Positions 26,941 through 37,700 of a stretch of DNA of 64,000 bases are shown in pieces (within the stretch, counting starts at the first letter, position 1; each line of letters opens with the position of its first letter). Where the stretch lies: contig CAWBTE010000006.1 of the NCBI GenBank assembly GCA_963791615.1, forward strand, positions 434,001 through 498,000, written 5' to 3'. The notes below the pieces were generated by a model. It had not been told where the DNA came from and did no database searches. It saw only the letters and a program-made list of their open reading frames with translations. The DNA is from CAILZL01 sp963791615 (GTDB lineage Bacteria; Pseudomonadota; Gammaproteobacteria; Steroidobacterales; Steroidobacteraceae). The position numbers and the translations under genes are program-made.

Positions 26941-27744
26941 TTACTGATGCGTCTGCGGTTCTGCAGGCGGACTGGCAGGCTTGCGCAGGGTCTCATTGAA
27001 CGTTGCCATATCCATGGGCGCAAAGATGATTTCTATGGGGTCGACGCCGCGCTGCAGAGCGAAAGTCACTGGAATACTGAGCCATGACTTCGTGTAATAA
27101 ACAGGATCATTGACCGTAATCTGCAACTGCAACTTGTCGGGTGCAATGCGGCGCCAGCGTTCCTCGATGCGCGCTTCGGCGCTGTAGGGCGTACCCCACT
27201 CATCGAGCCAGGCGCGTTCATCGAGCGCCAGCGTGGTCACCACCAGCGTGTCACCTTCCCATTTACCCACCGAATGTCCGTACCAGAAAGGTCCTGCCGG
27301 AACAGCATCAGGAACCGGCCGTCCATCTGCGTAGATGTTGCGCCAGGACAATCCCCACCCGAACAGCTGGATGACCTTGCCGGGCGTCTGCACAATTTCA
27401 AAAGGGCGGGCATACATCATGGTGCGATACAGACCATTCGGATTGGCGCCCTCTTGCGGATCATTGACTTCGACTGGTTTCGCAGCACGAGGTCCTCTGC
27501 CGGGTTTGTTGGCTTCAAAGGCCGCTCGACCCTCTGCTGTGAACGGCAACATTTCCGTGCTCCACTGCGACTGTGGATTGGCTCTGCGATCCGCTTGTAC
27601 CGGATTCAAACGCCCACCCGGCGCTATCCAGACACCGCTTAAATCGGCAGGTTTCACAACCTGTTGCGCAGAAACCTGTGGTGCAGCAGCGAACACAGCC
27701 AAGGCAAGCCAGAACCAGGCATGGCGAAAATGGTTTGTCTGCAT
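26941..27744 (-). CDS. Secreted protein of unknown function, SGVW/PNGLYR type, copy 2 (intact)
   Basis: 267 residues. Signal peptide MQTNHFRHAWFWLALAVFAA, then DLSGVWIAPGGRLNPVQADR, STEMLPFTAEGRAAFEANKP, EGANPNGLYRTMMYARPFEI, GPFWYGHSVGKWEGDTLVVT, ALDERAWLDEWGTPYSAEAR and IEIIFAPMDMATFNETLRKP. It is the intact relative of the broken copy at 16253-17042, which it matches over its full length. No catalytic motif is recognised; W, Y, G and acidic residues recur in a pattern suggesting a beta-sandwich or lipocalin-like secreted domain, but this is a guess. It starts two bases after the stop of the DUF6152 gene, so they are translationally linked. Confidence 0.78.
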   Translation of the reverse strand: MQTNHFRHAWFWLALAVFAAAPQVSAQQVVKPADLSGVWIAPGGRLNPVQADRRANPQSQWSTEMLPFTAEGRAAFEANKPGRGPRAAKPVEVNDPQEGANPNGLYRTMMYARPFEIVQTPGKVIQLFGWGLSWRNIYADGRPVPDAVPAGPFWYGHSVGKWEGDTLVVTTLALDERAWLDEWGTPYSAEARIEERWRRIAPDKLQLQITVNDPVYYTKSWLSIPVTFALQRGVDPIEIIFAPMDMATFNETLRKPASPPAEPQTHQ

Positions 27745-27746
27745 GG

Positions 27747-28146
27747 CTATTCCTCTGCTGACGTCGGATTCCTGGTGGCTGCAGGCTTGCCATTGACCCA
27801 GACCCGGTTTGAATCCGCCTCGCCGGTGATCACGCTACCGTATGAAGGATAAACCTCCGCGACCACTGCATCGCCGGGCTTGAATGTGTAGCGCGAGTAA
27901 CCGCTGCGCGACAACGCAGCCGGACTGCCCATCTCTATTGCGTAGGTCAACTCCTTGCCCGATGCATCCTTGACGATGAGAAACAGTCCCGAATGCGGGT
28001 TGCGCCAGCGGAACTCCTTGACGACGCCTTCCACCTTGACGATCTTGTTTTTGTCGTAGAAGCCGGCCGTGCCGTGATGGGCCACGCAGCGCTGGAACAG
28101 ACAGCAACGCAGTGGCTACGAACGGGGAAAATCTCGATATGTTCAT
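27747..28146 (-). CDS. DUF6152-family secreted protein, copy 2 (one frameshift)
   Basis: The N-terminal frame from 28146 gives MNISRFSPFVATALLSVPAL, a signal peptide. The mature part VAHHGTAGFYDKNKIVKVEG, KEFRWRNPHSGLFLIVKDAS and YAIEMGSPAALSRSGYSRYT is in the next frame, with a break at about 28084-28090. Restoring two G bases (CTGGCGGTGG) joins them. It shares HHGTAG and KEFRWRNPH with the copy at 17064-17477. Between TonB receptor 2 and the unknown secreted protein, in the same order as module 1. Role unknown. Confidence 0.78.
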
Positions 28147-28183
28147 AAGACACCTAAAGTAGCAGGCAGCGGGTATGAGTCAG

Positions 28184-28347
28184 CCTAGCGGCCTGTCGGA
28201 CTTAGGTGATCTCGCTGAGGCGGTGGGAAATCGGACATTTTTCGATCGTTTGAGGAGAATAGCTATAGCTATTTGACGAAAAGGATCGAAAAATGACCAA
28301 TTTGACTACCGCTCGCATAGATCACTTCTAGGTCCGGCAGGCTGCTA
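28184..28347. repeat. 164-bp imperfect palindrome at the 3' end of receptor 2
   Basis: Left arm CCTAGCGGCCTGTCGGACTT and right arm complementary to CTAGCAGCCTGCCGGACCTA, with inner arms CATTTTTCGATC and GATCGAAAAATG. The outer edge coincides with the TAG stop (28345-28347) of the receptor 2 gene. REP/MITE-like, no coding capacity. Confidence 0.75.
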
Positions 28348-31310
28348 GAACTTGTATCGCACGCCCAAGCTGTAGTAGCGACCGATGGGATCATCTCCCG
28401 GCGCATAGCCGCCAAAATTACCCGGCCTGCCCTGCGGGCCACCACTGGCCGCCGGTGTGGGTTGCTGATTGAACAGGTTCTGCACATTCAGGAACAGCGT
28501 GCCCTGCATCTGCTCGCCGATTTTGTAGGAGAGGTTCAGGTTGGAGACTGCCACGGGCGGATTCCGGTTGGGATCACCGTTACCGACCAGCTCGGCTTCA
28601 ACACTATTATGGTGCAGGGCGCTGCGCCAGCGGGTCAGCCAGTCAACCGAGAACCGCTCGGTCACGCCGTAACGGGCAAATGCGGATACTCTCCACACCG
28701 CGCCACCCTGGCTCTGATTGCTGAAGTCGACGCCGGCCATATCCTCATCCGGGGCGCCCGGAACCATGATGATGGCGTGCGGCTGATACGCGACCAGTGC
28801 GCGCAGGCTTAATGCACGATCGAACACTCTGGTTTTGTAGTTTGCTTCGATGTCCGCTCCCCAGCTTTTCTGTTCGGCGATATTGATCGGCGACGAGTAG
28901 TACTTGGTGATGTCGTAAGCCGGATTGTTGGCCACCGAGGCCGGATTTGCTCTGTAAGCAGCGATGACGGAAGCGATGCTGTTGGAACCGCGTTCCTGCA
29001 GACGTACATTGGAATGCCGTGCCGCCACTGTCGTAACAGGCCTGCTGCACAAGCTGCGGGTAACCATTGGTGGTGCGGATCGCGTCGGTGATGGTGATGT
29101 CATAAGCATCGACTGACAGACTGAAGTCGGTCGTTGGTCTATACACGATGCCCAGTGAGACCGTGTTGCCAATCTCCGGTACCAGGTTGGGATTGCCGCC
29201 GGTTTGCAGCAAGAGTGTTGACCGTTATTCCGGTAAGGGTATCCGGGAAGCCCGTGGAGGCACTGATCACACCCGGCGCATACAGGTCCTGAAGGTTGGG
29301 TGCGCGGAAATCGCGCGAACGGGTGAAGCGCGCCGTCAGCTGCTCGTTCAGGTCCCACACCAACCCCAGCTTCCAGGTATTCGCATTGAAGGTCTTGGTG
29401 GCATTCGGTTGGCCAAAAATGGGCGTGCCGTTCTGGCTGTAACGTGCGTGACGCCCCGCCATGTTCAGCGAAACCGAATTGCGCAAACGGCTTGTCGTTC
29501 AGCAGCGGCACATTGGCTTCCAGTGCCGCTTCGGTCACGGTCTGACTGACTGGCGAACGGTTGAGGACCGCGATGGATGCCTTCGGGGTGGTCGCGCGTG
29601 CAATTGAAGCGCAACCCAGTTCCGGTACAATTGATCGGATCGAACTGCGCCGGCAGCGAATTGCTGACCAACTCGTATTCAACTTTGCGCCACTCACCGG
29701 AGAGCGCCATGTTGACCGGGACCGGCCCAAGCTGCTGAAGGGTGCGCCAACAATGCTGCCCGTCACATCATCGAGTGTCGTCGTCGGCTCGAACACCACC
29801 TCACGCTGGATGAAGTCGATGGATTCACGGCTTTCCGAGCCCCTGCCAAAGACGTTCATCGGCACACATCCCGGGTACTGTCCCGTGCCAGCCGGGACAA
29901 ATGTATTGCCGGTGTACCACTGGGCGCGGCACACGGTCTGTCCGGTGGTGGGATGCACCACCGCATCCAGCGCCGCCGACATCCGTGCGTTGTCGATGGC
30001 GATCGAGCTGTTGCGCAGGTCTGCCACGCTGCGGGAGTACGACACTTCCCAGTTGTAGTCGCCGAGCTCGCCTTCCAGCCCGGTATTCACCCACCACTGA
30101 CGGGTCTCGTTGTCGGCCGAGTCCGGAGCGACGCTATCCAGCGTCCACATCTTGCCAAGGGTGAATGTCGTTACGCCTGCATTGGTCATCTGCTGCTGAT
30201 AGAGCGTCGGCAGGAAGGCATTGGTTGCGCTGAGTCGTGGCGTTGTTCAGGGACTTGTCGATGTTGTAGGCGAAACTGCGCTCCGTGGTACCGGCAAAGG
30301 TCGCGTAGAAATGCAGCGAATCAGTGAGGTCGAAATCAAAGCGGCCATAGAGCTGGTGAAATTCCAGCTGCGCCTTCAGCGACGAGGACGTATGCCAGGC
30401 ACCGTCACCGCCCAGCTGGATGTTGCCGATCACGCCCTGCGGTTGACCCGTTCTGGAACGGCACCAGAACACCTGTGGCGACGAAATGCTGGTTGCGCAA
30501 GGGATTGTTGTTGGGCCCGTTGATCTTGCCGCCGAAGGTCAGGTTGCTCATCGTTGCATACGGCACCATGAAGTACGGGTTCGCCACGCCATCACCCTGC
30601 AGCGTCCATCGCTCCCGCCGAATTGCCTCGCCGTGCGCAGCAATACGCCATCATCGTCGTGCCACTGGTAACTGCCCTGGATGATGACCGCGACCGCCGA
30701 ACAGATCCATGCCGCCTGCGATACCGAATTGCGTGGAGCGGTCGTCGTTCAGTTCGGACACGCCAGATTGCGCCTGAACCTTGATGCCGTTGAAGGAACG
30801 GTCCGTGACGAAATTCACTACGCCGGAAATACCGTCGGAGCCATACACAGCAGATACGCCGCCGGTCACTACATCGACCCGCTGCAACAGCATCTGCGGA
30901 ATCGTGTTGGCGTTGACGAAACCATTCTGCTGGGTGGGAGGCACGCGCTTGCCATCGTACAGAACCAGGGTGCGCTCCTGACCGAGGCCGCGCAGACTCA
31001 GCGCGCTGATGTTGTTGTTAGTGGAACCGGCATTGGCCGGGTTGGTGGTGGCGCCGCGCGAACCGGCGAACGCCGGCATGTCGAGCAGGCCTTCGAATAC
31101 CGTGGTCGGTCGCGTCGCCTGGATTTCTTCTACTGTTACCACCGTGACGGGGGTCGGACTGTCGTTGCCGTTGTTGATCACGCGCGAGCCGGTGACCACC
31201 ACTTCCTCCAGCGGTATGTCGCCCGCTGTCTGCGCATTCGCTGTCCAGGCAAAGCCCAAGGCGCATGCGCTTGTGAACCACACCAAGCCAAAATTTTGCC
31301 TGATCATCAT
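28345..31310 (-). pseudogene. TonB-dependent receptor 2, about eight frame breaks
   Basis: Paralogue of receptor 1. The signal and plug are intact from 31310 (SLVWFT-type start, then EEVVVTGSRVINNGNDSPTP and VDVVTGGVSAVYGSDGISGV) to about 30680. The barrel is then split among three frames, with switches near 30600, 30450, 30185, 29720, 29590, 29490, 29215 and 29010. Fragments remain highly receptor-like: HQLYGRFDFDLTDSLHFYAT, LTARFTRSRDFRAPNLQDLY, DITKYYSSPINIAEQKSWGA and the C-terminus DDPIGRYYSLGVRYKF. This density of breaks is the highest in the window. It could be a decaying duplicate or a low-quality stretch. It heads the second DUF6152/unknown module. Confidence 0.85.
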
Positions 31311-31644
31311 TAGTCCCCCAGATTGTCGTTTGATAGCTTGATTATTCGAGATGACGATAGTGGTAGATGGAAAAACCCAGCACTGTTCGCCGCTCCATCT
31401 ACAGCTCAGTCATGTTATAGCTCAATCGTGCCTGCACATCTATGCAGATTCTCACCCAATAACTTTTAGCAACTCGCCCATAAGAATTACCTTGAAACTA
31501 CATACATTCACCGATTCGGCCTGTTGAGGCGGTTGATTCAACTCTCCCCGCTGCCATCCTTCTGCGCACACCACATGCCCGTCCCATCAACGAAGGGGGA
31601 GTACCAAGGGCAACCCATAAAACACCCTGAACAGGAGCGAGACG
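31311..31644. promoter_or_regulatory. Divergent intergenic region between receptor 2 and the miniature cupin, with element 31454-31492
   Basis: 334 non-coding bases. CCCAATAACTTTTAG (31454-31468), ten bases, ATAAG matches the region upstream of receptor 1 (20638-20675). The half nearest the cupin (31455-31644) aligns with 26111-26310. An AGGAGCGAGACG ribosome-binding site precedes the miniature cupin ATG. Confidence 0.5.
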
Positions 31645-31857
31645 ATGAGAATACTATTCTTTGCTTTCAGTTTGCTGTCACTGACAACCACTGCACAAGG
31701 CGGAGTACCCTACAAACTGGTCAAGGGCGACATGCTCATGGTGCCGGAGAACACCGCGCACTCGGTCTCCCAGGTTGAAGGCACGCTGGTGCTGATGTCG
31801 CTGCACCTGCCGCGTCCGGCGGCTGCGCCGACTCCGGTCGCTACACCGGCACGCTGA
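31645..31857 (+). CDS. Miniature cupin: internally deleted copy of the 26311-26859 gene
   Basis: 70 residues: the signal peptide (MRILFFAFSLLSLTTTAQ) is joined directly to GGVPYKLVKGDMLMVPENTA, the second cupin motif, and the same LHLPRP Pro/Ala tail. The roughly 110 residues holding cupin motif 1 are deleted in frame. The shared 3' part is nearly identical at DNA level to 26700-26815, yet the flanks have diverged more. It has an intact start, ribosome-binding site and stop, so it is probably translated, but a half-barrel is unlikely to fold alone. Possibly a remnant. Confidence 0.65.
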   Translation: MRILFFAFSLLSLTTTAQGGVPYKLVKGDMLMVPENTAHSVSQVEGTLVLMSLHLPRPAAAPTPVATPAR

Positions 31858-31891
31858 GCGCAGTTCAGACCCGCTTCGTCTTGCCTGACGA

Positions 31892-31924
31892 CCCGCGGCC
31901 CGGATTCACTCCGGGTCGCGCGGG
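31892..31924 (+). terminator. GC-rich hairpin after the miniature cupin
   Basis: CCCGCGGCCCGGA and TCCGGGTCGCGCGGG pair with a short loop. It is the copy of the hairpin at 26896-26920. Confidence 0.5.
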
Positions 31925-31997
31925 CGTGTGCCGCCCAGAAAAATTCCGGGACCCGCACCGTTCATCATCGACGTGCGAATGACCGGTCGACACAGCA

Positions 31998-33056
31998 TCA
32001 TTTCGTTCCGATCCACGCCATGCCGTCGGGACTCTGCCCGGTATGGAAACGGCGCGTGACTTCCATCTTGTCCAGATCGATTTCAGCAACATTGTCATCG
32101 GTGGTCACGCCGATGAAGGCGCGTTTGCCATCCGGTGTAATCAGGATGCCTTCAGCATAGCTACCCAGTTTCAAGCGTTTCAGTTCCTGATGCGTGGCGG
32201 CATCCCAGATGGACAACTCACCCTTGCCGAGGTCCGCAGCCAGTACCCGCTTGCCATCGGGCGTGAAGCGCACGCGCGCCAGCTGGCCCGTCTGGGTCGG
32301 GAACATCGTGATCACTTTTTTCTCGGCAGCGCTGATGATCACCATCTCGTTGCTGCCACGACATCCCACCCACAGCTCCTTGCCGTCCGGCGACAGATCC
32401 AGTCCCTGCGGTGAACGACACACGGGAATGAGGGTGGAGCGCCATTCGTTGTAAGACTGGGGCGCGCCGGTCCGTTCAAACACACTGACCGTGTTGGAGC
32501 CACGGTTAGCGGTGAAGATCAGCTTGCCATCCTTGCTGACCACCAGATTGTGCGTGGTGTCCTGGCCGGTGCCCATGACCCAGACCAGATGATCTTTTTC
32601 AGGATCGTAGGCGCCGATGGCCTTTGAACCTTCAGCCGTGAAGTAGAACCGGCCATCCTGATACCACACGCCATGTGGACTCATCAGCGGTGCAATATTG
32701 ACGCGGCGCAGCTCCTTGCGCGTGGCCACGTCGATCAGCGACAGCGTATTGCCCGGATTGCTGTTGGCGCCGGTATTGGCGGTCAGCGCGTACTTGCCAT
32801 CCGACGAAATGGCCACCTCGTGTGGCTCGCGGCCCACCGGCACGCGTGACACCACTTCTCCCGTTGCGGTGTTGAGGTAAGCCAGATTACCGGGCTGATC
32901 GCCCATGGTCTTCATCTTGTGCAACACCAGCAGATCCGCAGGCAGAAGCGGCTCCGGCTGCGGCATCTGACGCGCGGGGGCCTGCTGCGCCTGAGCGCTG
33001 CCGCAACACATCAGCACAGCCGTCAGGAAACACAATCTTTGAATCAGGTGATACAT
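31998..33056 (-). CDS. Secreted YVTN-family beta-propeller protein
   Basis: 352 residues. The ATG at 33056 is chosen because a signal peptide follows (MYHLIQRLCFLTAVLMCCGS). The propeller repeats include VSRVPVGREPHEVAISSDGK, ALTANTGANSNPGNTLSLID, SPQGLDLSPDGKELWVGCRG, ARVRFTPDGKRVLAADLGKG and TPDGKRAFIGVTTDDNVAEI. YVTN propellers act as periplasmic binding or scaffold proteins and sometimes lactonase- or dehydrogenase-like enzymes. It follows the tannase gene by 92 bases on the same strand, so it may be the last gene of the FecI/FecR-controlled unit. Confidence 0.82.
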   Translation of the reverse strand: MYHLIQRLCFLTAVLMCCGSAQAQQAPARQMPQPEPLLPADLLVLHKMKTMGDQPGNLAYLNTATGEVVSRVPVGREPHEVAISSDGKYALTANTGANSNPGNTLSLIDVATRKELRRVNIAPLMSPHGVWYQDGRFYFTAEGSKAIGAYDPEKDHLVWVMGTGQDTTHNLVVSKDGKLIFTANRGSNTVSVFERTGAPQSYNEWRSTLIPVCRSPQGLDLSPDGKELWVGCRGSNEMVIISAAEKKVITMFPTQTGQLARVRFTPDGKRVLAADLGKGELSIWDAATHQELKRLKLGSYAEGILITPDGKRAFIGVTTDDNVAEIDLDKMEVTRRFHTGQSPDGMAWIGTK

Positions 33057-33148
33057 GGATGAACTTCCGGTTAATGACCCGCCACTATTTTCACACACAA
33101 ACTACGGCACGCAGAATCGTCAACTCACTTGTGAACTTACTCGTCAAT

Positions 33149-34654
33149 TTACTGGGCAGCACAGGAAAAATTCGCCGCCTCATCAATGCTGCCCGTGCCA
33201 TTGTATTTGGCGATCTGGGGCCAGACACAGGCCGGACGGGTACGGGTTACCTTGCCATCTGGACCGGCGTGGTTCACGACGATACGGTCGGGGGCCTTGC
33301 CGTTTTCCACCCAATCAACAATGGGCGGCATCTTGTCGAAGTAAGGACCGCAATGGCCCAACCCCGGCAGCATGAACATGCGTATCGAGTTGTCGGTTTT
33401 GGCTCTGCCACCATTGGCCGCTACGGCCTTGTTGTAGTAATCCAGACCCAGCAACGGCGAAATGTTGGTGTCACTCCAGCCGTGGTACATCATCAACTTG
33501 CCGCCACGGGCAAGAAATGCTTTGAGGCGCGTCGGATCGGAAGCGTCCATCAGATTCCTGCCCAGCTGATCGGCGCGCGCGATGTCCTTGTCAAAGTCCA
33601 TGGTCTTGTAATCCCAGTCCGGGTTGTTGAACAACACACGGAAGGTGTCGATGGCCACCTGCTCGGGTCTGCGGCCCACCATCATGTTGGTATTGGGCAC
33701 GGCGCCCACCTGCCAGCCCGGATGCAGCGACTCACCGGTGCGCGGATTCTTCATGCCGGCATGCACCCTGCTGAGCGCGGCAATCTGCGGCGCGGTCAGG
33801 CAGCTGTCATTGTCGCCGTTCTTGCACAGCATTTCCTTCGGCTCAAACTTGCAGGCCATCGGATTTTCGAGCAAGCCATCCTTCAGACCATCAATCGCAT
33901 CGCATTTTTCCATCACTGCATTGCGATAGGCCTGCCACTTGGCCGCCGAGAGAAAACCGGCTTCCTCCTGGTTGACGGCGAGCGTGCTGAAAATGGTGCT
34001 GGCCTGATTGCGCGTCATCGGATTGGCGGCATCACCGTCGGCAATGCCATCGAAGTCTTCAGGAAAATATTCTGCCGCAACGAGGCCCTGTCGCCCACCG
34101 GTTGAACAGGAGTTCCAGTACGAGTACTTCGCCGGGCTGCCATAGCGGGCAGTGATCACGGCCTTGGCTGTCACGGTCATTTCATGCACCGCGCGATAAC
34201 CCCAGTCCTTGAGCTTTTCCGGACGGCCAATCAGCGTATCGCCCGAATTGCCTTCCTTGCCAGTATTCGTGGCCACGCCGGTATAGCCCGCCGCCAAAGC
34301 CTGCGCCAGCGCGCCGTACTGGGGAGTGGAACTGAAGGCGCCATTGCCCACTGCCTGCAAGCGACCATTCCAGCCTTCCTGCGGCAGCCACACTTCGACC
34401 TTGATGTCGGAATCCGCCGAGGGACGCAGCGTGGCTTTCACGCGGCAAAACGCCGGCAGGCTCGCATACAACGCAGGATTCTGTGGCTGCCCGTTCTGAC
34501 CCACAGGCGCGGGATACGCGCCCTTGGCGATTACGGCCGCTTCATCGATCTGCGTGTTCGGCAGACTCAGCTGGGCAAGTGTTGCGCAGTCAGCGCCCGC
34601 AGCATGTGCTGACTGCGCAAGCGCGGCCAATACGGCGGTGATCAGTTTCTTCAT
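33149..34654 (-). CDS. Secreted tannase/feruloyl esterase family protein
   Basis: 501 residues from the ATG at 34654, followed by a signal peptide (MKKLITAVLAALAQSAHA). The family motif set is complete: CRVKATLRPSADSDIKVEVW, WNSCSTGGRQGLVAAEYFPE (Cys-Ser nucleophile), MMYHGWSDTNISP (Asp) and MLPGLGHCGPYFD (His-Cys). In this family the two Cys bridge the catalytic Ser and His. It hydrolyses galloyl, feruloyl or related aromatic esters in the periplasm or outside the cell. It lies 135 bases after the STN TonB receptor, suggesting that the receptor takes up the ester and this enzyme cleaves it. Confidence 0.92.
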   Translation of the reverse strand: MKKLITAVLAALAQSAHAAGADCATLAQLSLPNTQIDEAAVIAKGAYPAPVGQNGQPQNPALYASLPAFCRVKATLRPSADSDIKVEVWLPQEGWNGRLQAVGNGAFSSTPQYGALAQALAAGYTGVATNTGKEGNSGDTLIGRPEKLKDWGYRAVHEMTVTAKAVITARYGSPAKYSYWNSCSTGGRQGLVAAEYFPEDFDGIADGDAANPMTRNQASTIFSTLAVNQEEAGFLSAAKWQAYRNAVMEKCDAIDGLKDGLLENPMACKFEPKEMLCKNGDNDSCLTAPQIAALSRVHAGMKNPRTGESLHPGWQVGAVPNTNMMVGRRPEQVAIDTFRVLFNNPDWDYKTMDFDKDIARADQLGRNLMDASDPTRLKAFLARGGKLMMYHGWSDTNISPLLGLDYYNKAVAANGGRAKTDNSIRMFMLPGLGHCGPYFDKMPPIVDWVENGKAPDRIVVNHAGPDGKVTRTRPACVWPQIAKYNGTGSIDEAANFSCAAQ

Positions 34655-34789
34655 AGTGGCTAACCTCATTTGTTGTCGCGCCTCGCGCAACGCTTGCACC
34701 GGATTCGGAGCCAGAACGTCAGTTTTTCCGGACTAACTCCGGGAGAGATACTTCCCCCGGAGTGGTGCACCCGCATCCTGCAGAACTGT

Positions 34790-37700
34790 CTAGAAATTTG
34801 CCCGCACACCCACACGATAACGACGACCAATGAAGTCGTACAGCGCCGCAGCAGTTGCCAGCTCCGGTGGTTGCTTGTCGAGCAGGTTGTCGACGTTGAG
34901 ATACGTCGTGAGCTGGTCGTTCACATCGAAGCTCAGACCGCCATTGATGAAATACTGCGCCGGCCAACGGTTCTTGTTGATGGTGTTGGTCGATGCAGCA
35001 ACCGTACCCGCAGCCGCTCCACCCGCGGCGGCCGCTGATGCAACACGCGCCGTGTAAGCCGCGCCATCTTCCGGACCGAGTATCGTGGTGGCATTGATAC
35101 TGCCATCCGCGTTGTAAATGATGTTGTTGCCAAGACGTTCGCCAAAGCCGCGCACCTGCAAATTGCCATTCCAGCGACCCACGTCGTAGCTTAAGCTGAG
35201 GTTGTAGCCCAGCTTGGGCTGACTCGCCAGAGTATTCGCCCTTTCAGTGGTCTGGCCGTTCGTATTGTTCACCAGCTTGTTTTGCGGCTGATAGTTGATC
35301 AGGCTGCGAACCGAGAATCGGCCCGGTCCGATCTGCCGGTTATAGCCGAGCTCGAAGTCATAGCCACTGACCACGAGGCGATTGAGGTTCTCATTCGGCG
35401 CACCGATGATCTGGATGCCACTGGCAACACCGGAGTTGGTGACAAAGGTGATGTAGCTGCAGTACTTCGCATCCCCTGCAACACAGTTATCGATCGCGCC
35501 TTGTGCGTTCCCGTTAGCGATCACATCGGTCATGTTGATGTAGTAGTAGTCCACCGAAGTCTGGAAACCGCCCTTCGTGAACACGACGCCACCGGTTACG
35601 GTATCCGCGATCTCGGGCTTGAGCAGCGGATTGCCGAAGCCGCCGACGCTGAGCCCGCCACCAACCGCTGCACCGGCATTGCTGGACACCGCACCCACTG
35701 GATTGGTGTTGGCAAAGGGGTTATACACGCTGCCATTTGCTCCCACCGTTCCGATCTTCAGCTGGGTGGTGTTGTAATTGGTATTGTTCGGGCCACCCAC
35801 ACGGAATAGCTCGACCATGTTGCCCTGGCGAATGTCATGCGACTTGGTCAGGCGCAGACGCAGTGAATCGATGGGTTCCCAGGTCATACCCAACTTCCAT
35901 GTGTACACCGTGCCCGTCAGTTCATAGCGGGTGATGCGACCGGCCGAATTGAAGTCCAGCGACCGCGCCAGGAACTTGTCCTTCAGCAGTGGAATACCCA
36001 GCTCGAGAAAGCCTTCCTGCACATGGTAATGACCGAAGACTGCCGCGACCGTATTGGACAGCGGCGCCGGAACTGCGGCACCAATGCCGCTACCCGCACG
36101 CGAGATCGGATCGACCGGGGCACTGACGCTGTCCTGGCGCCAGTCCGCGCCGACAGCCACTGCAACATCACCGGCCGGAACCTGGAACGGCGTGCCCGTC
36201 AGGCTGACCGAAGCGGCGTCCTGACTCATGCGTTGATCGGAGTAGGTCTGGTTCTGGAAGTATTCAATCGCCGCGGCGGTGTTGCGATCCACGCCGAACG
36301 GATTGAAGGGCACGCAGGTCTTGCCTGACAGCGACTCATACAAATTGACCGTAGCAACCTGGCCTGCTGTGGAGAAACCGGGCGACCCCACCGCCGGCGT
36401 AGCGCAACCATTGACCGCCTTCTGCAAGGCCCATGGACTGTAATCATTCCGCTGCAGCAAGGTCCACGCGCGGCCCTGCTGGAAGAACAGGTCATAATTC
36501 CAGTTGTCGCCGAAGCTGCCCTCGAGACCCACTGCAAATCGTCGCGTCTCGGCATCCTGCCGGGCGGCAAGCCCGCTGATGCCGCCAAACGAGAGCTCGG
36601 TGTGATTGCGGCCGATGGTGAAGGTCGTGCCGGTCTGACCCACTGACGTCAGCAGGCTGGCCGTGTTCGCCGTGACAAACGGATTAGTGCGGGCGACGAC
36701 GATGCCCGGGGTGTTACCAGCAATCGCGGCCGATTGATAGTTTTCGCCAGCCTTGAAGGGATACGTCAGGTTGCGCGAATTGTTGAACTCGAAGTAAGCA
36801 TTCATGTTGTCCGTGATGTCGTACGAGACTCGGCCCATGAAGTCATACCGGGAGCGTTGGGGTCCGCAGCGGCTGAAGGTTGTTGAGATTGCGGCCGTAA
36901 TTCGACGTGCTGCCGATCATGAGCTGACCGTTCTGGCTGATCGTACCGCGCGAAAAGGCGACTGGATTGCCGCTGGCGTCAAACGTATAGGCCGTGCCAT
37001 TGGGTGCCAGATACAGTCCGCCGGGCGCCGTTGACGCGGGCTCGACATTCGTCGTGATGATGTTGGCCTGCGCATTGTTGGCGATACGATAGGCGGCAGT
37101 GGGTCCGAAGGTGCCAATCTCATCCCGGCCGTACTTCTTGCCGTAGACGTCGGTGATGTCATCGCTTTTGTTGACATCCACGCCGGCCATCACATGCATG
37201 CGGCCGTTCATCAATGATGTGCCGCCCGACAGGTTAAAGGTGTACTGTTTGGCGCTGGTATATTCCGTTACGCCCAGCTGTGCGCCCCCCTTGATGCCCT
37301 CCATGTTCTTGCGCAGGATGATGTTGGTCACGCCCGACACAGCATCCGAACCATACGCGGCCGACGCACCGCCGGTAACCACTTCGACACGTTCCACGAG
37401 TCCCACGGGCACGATATTGATGTCGACCTGACTGTCCCAAGTCGAGGGTACGACGCGGTGACCGTTCATCAGTACCAGCGTGCGATTGGCGCCCAGCGAC
37501 CGCAGGTCGGGAGCAACGATAAAGAGCTGCGGCAGCGGATTGGGGTTATTGCCACCAATACCGGCGCGCAGTGTATCGCCGGCGCTGATGCGCAGCGCGG
37601 GTTGCTCCAGCAACACGTCCGACATATTGGCCGGAGCACGTTGTTCGATGGTCTCCGCGTTGATGACCGTGACTGGCGTTGGCGCGTTGAACCCGGCGGA

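Noticed and set aside
33059..34105. Plus-strand open frame opposite the tannase gene
   Set aside because: The tannase has a complete set of catalytic motifs on the minus strand; the opposite frame shows none.
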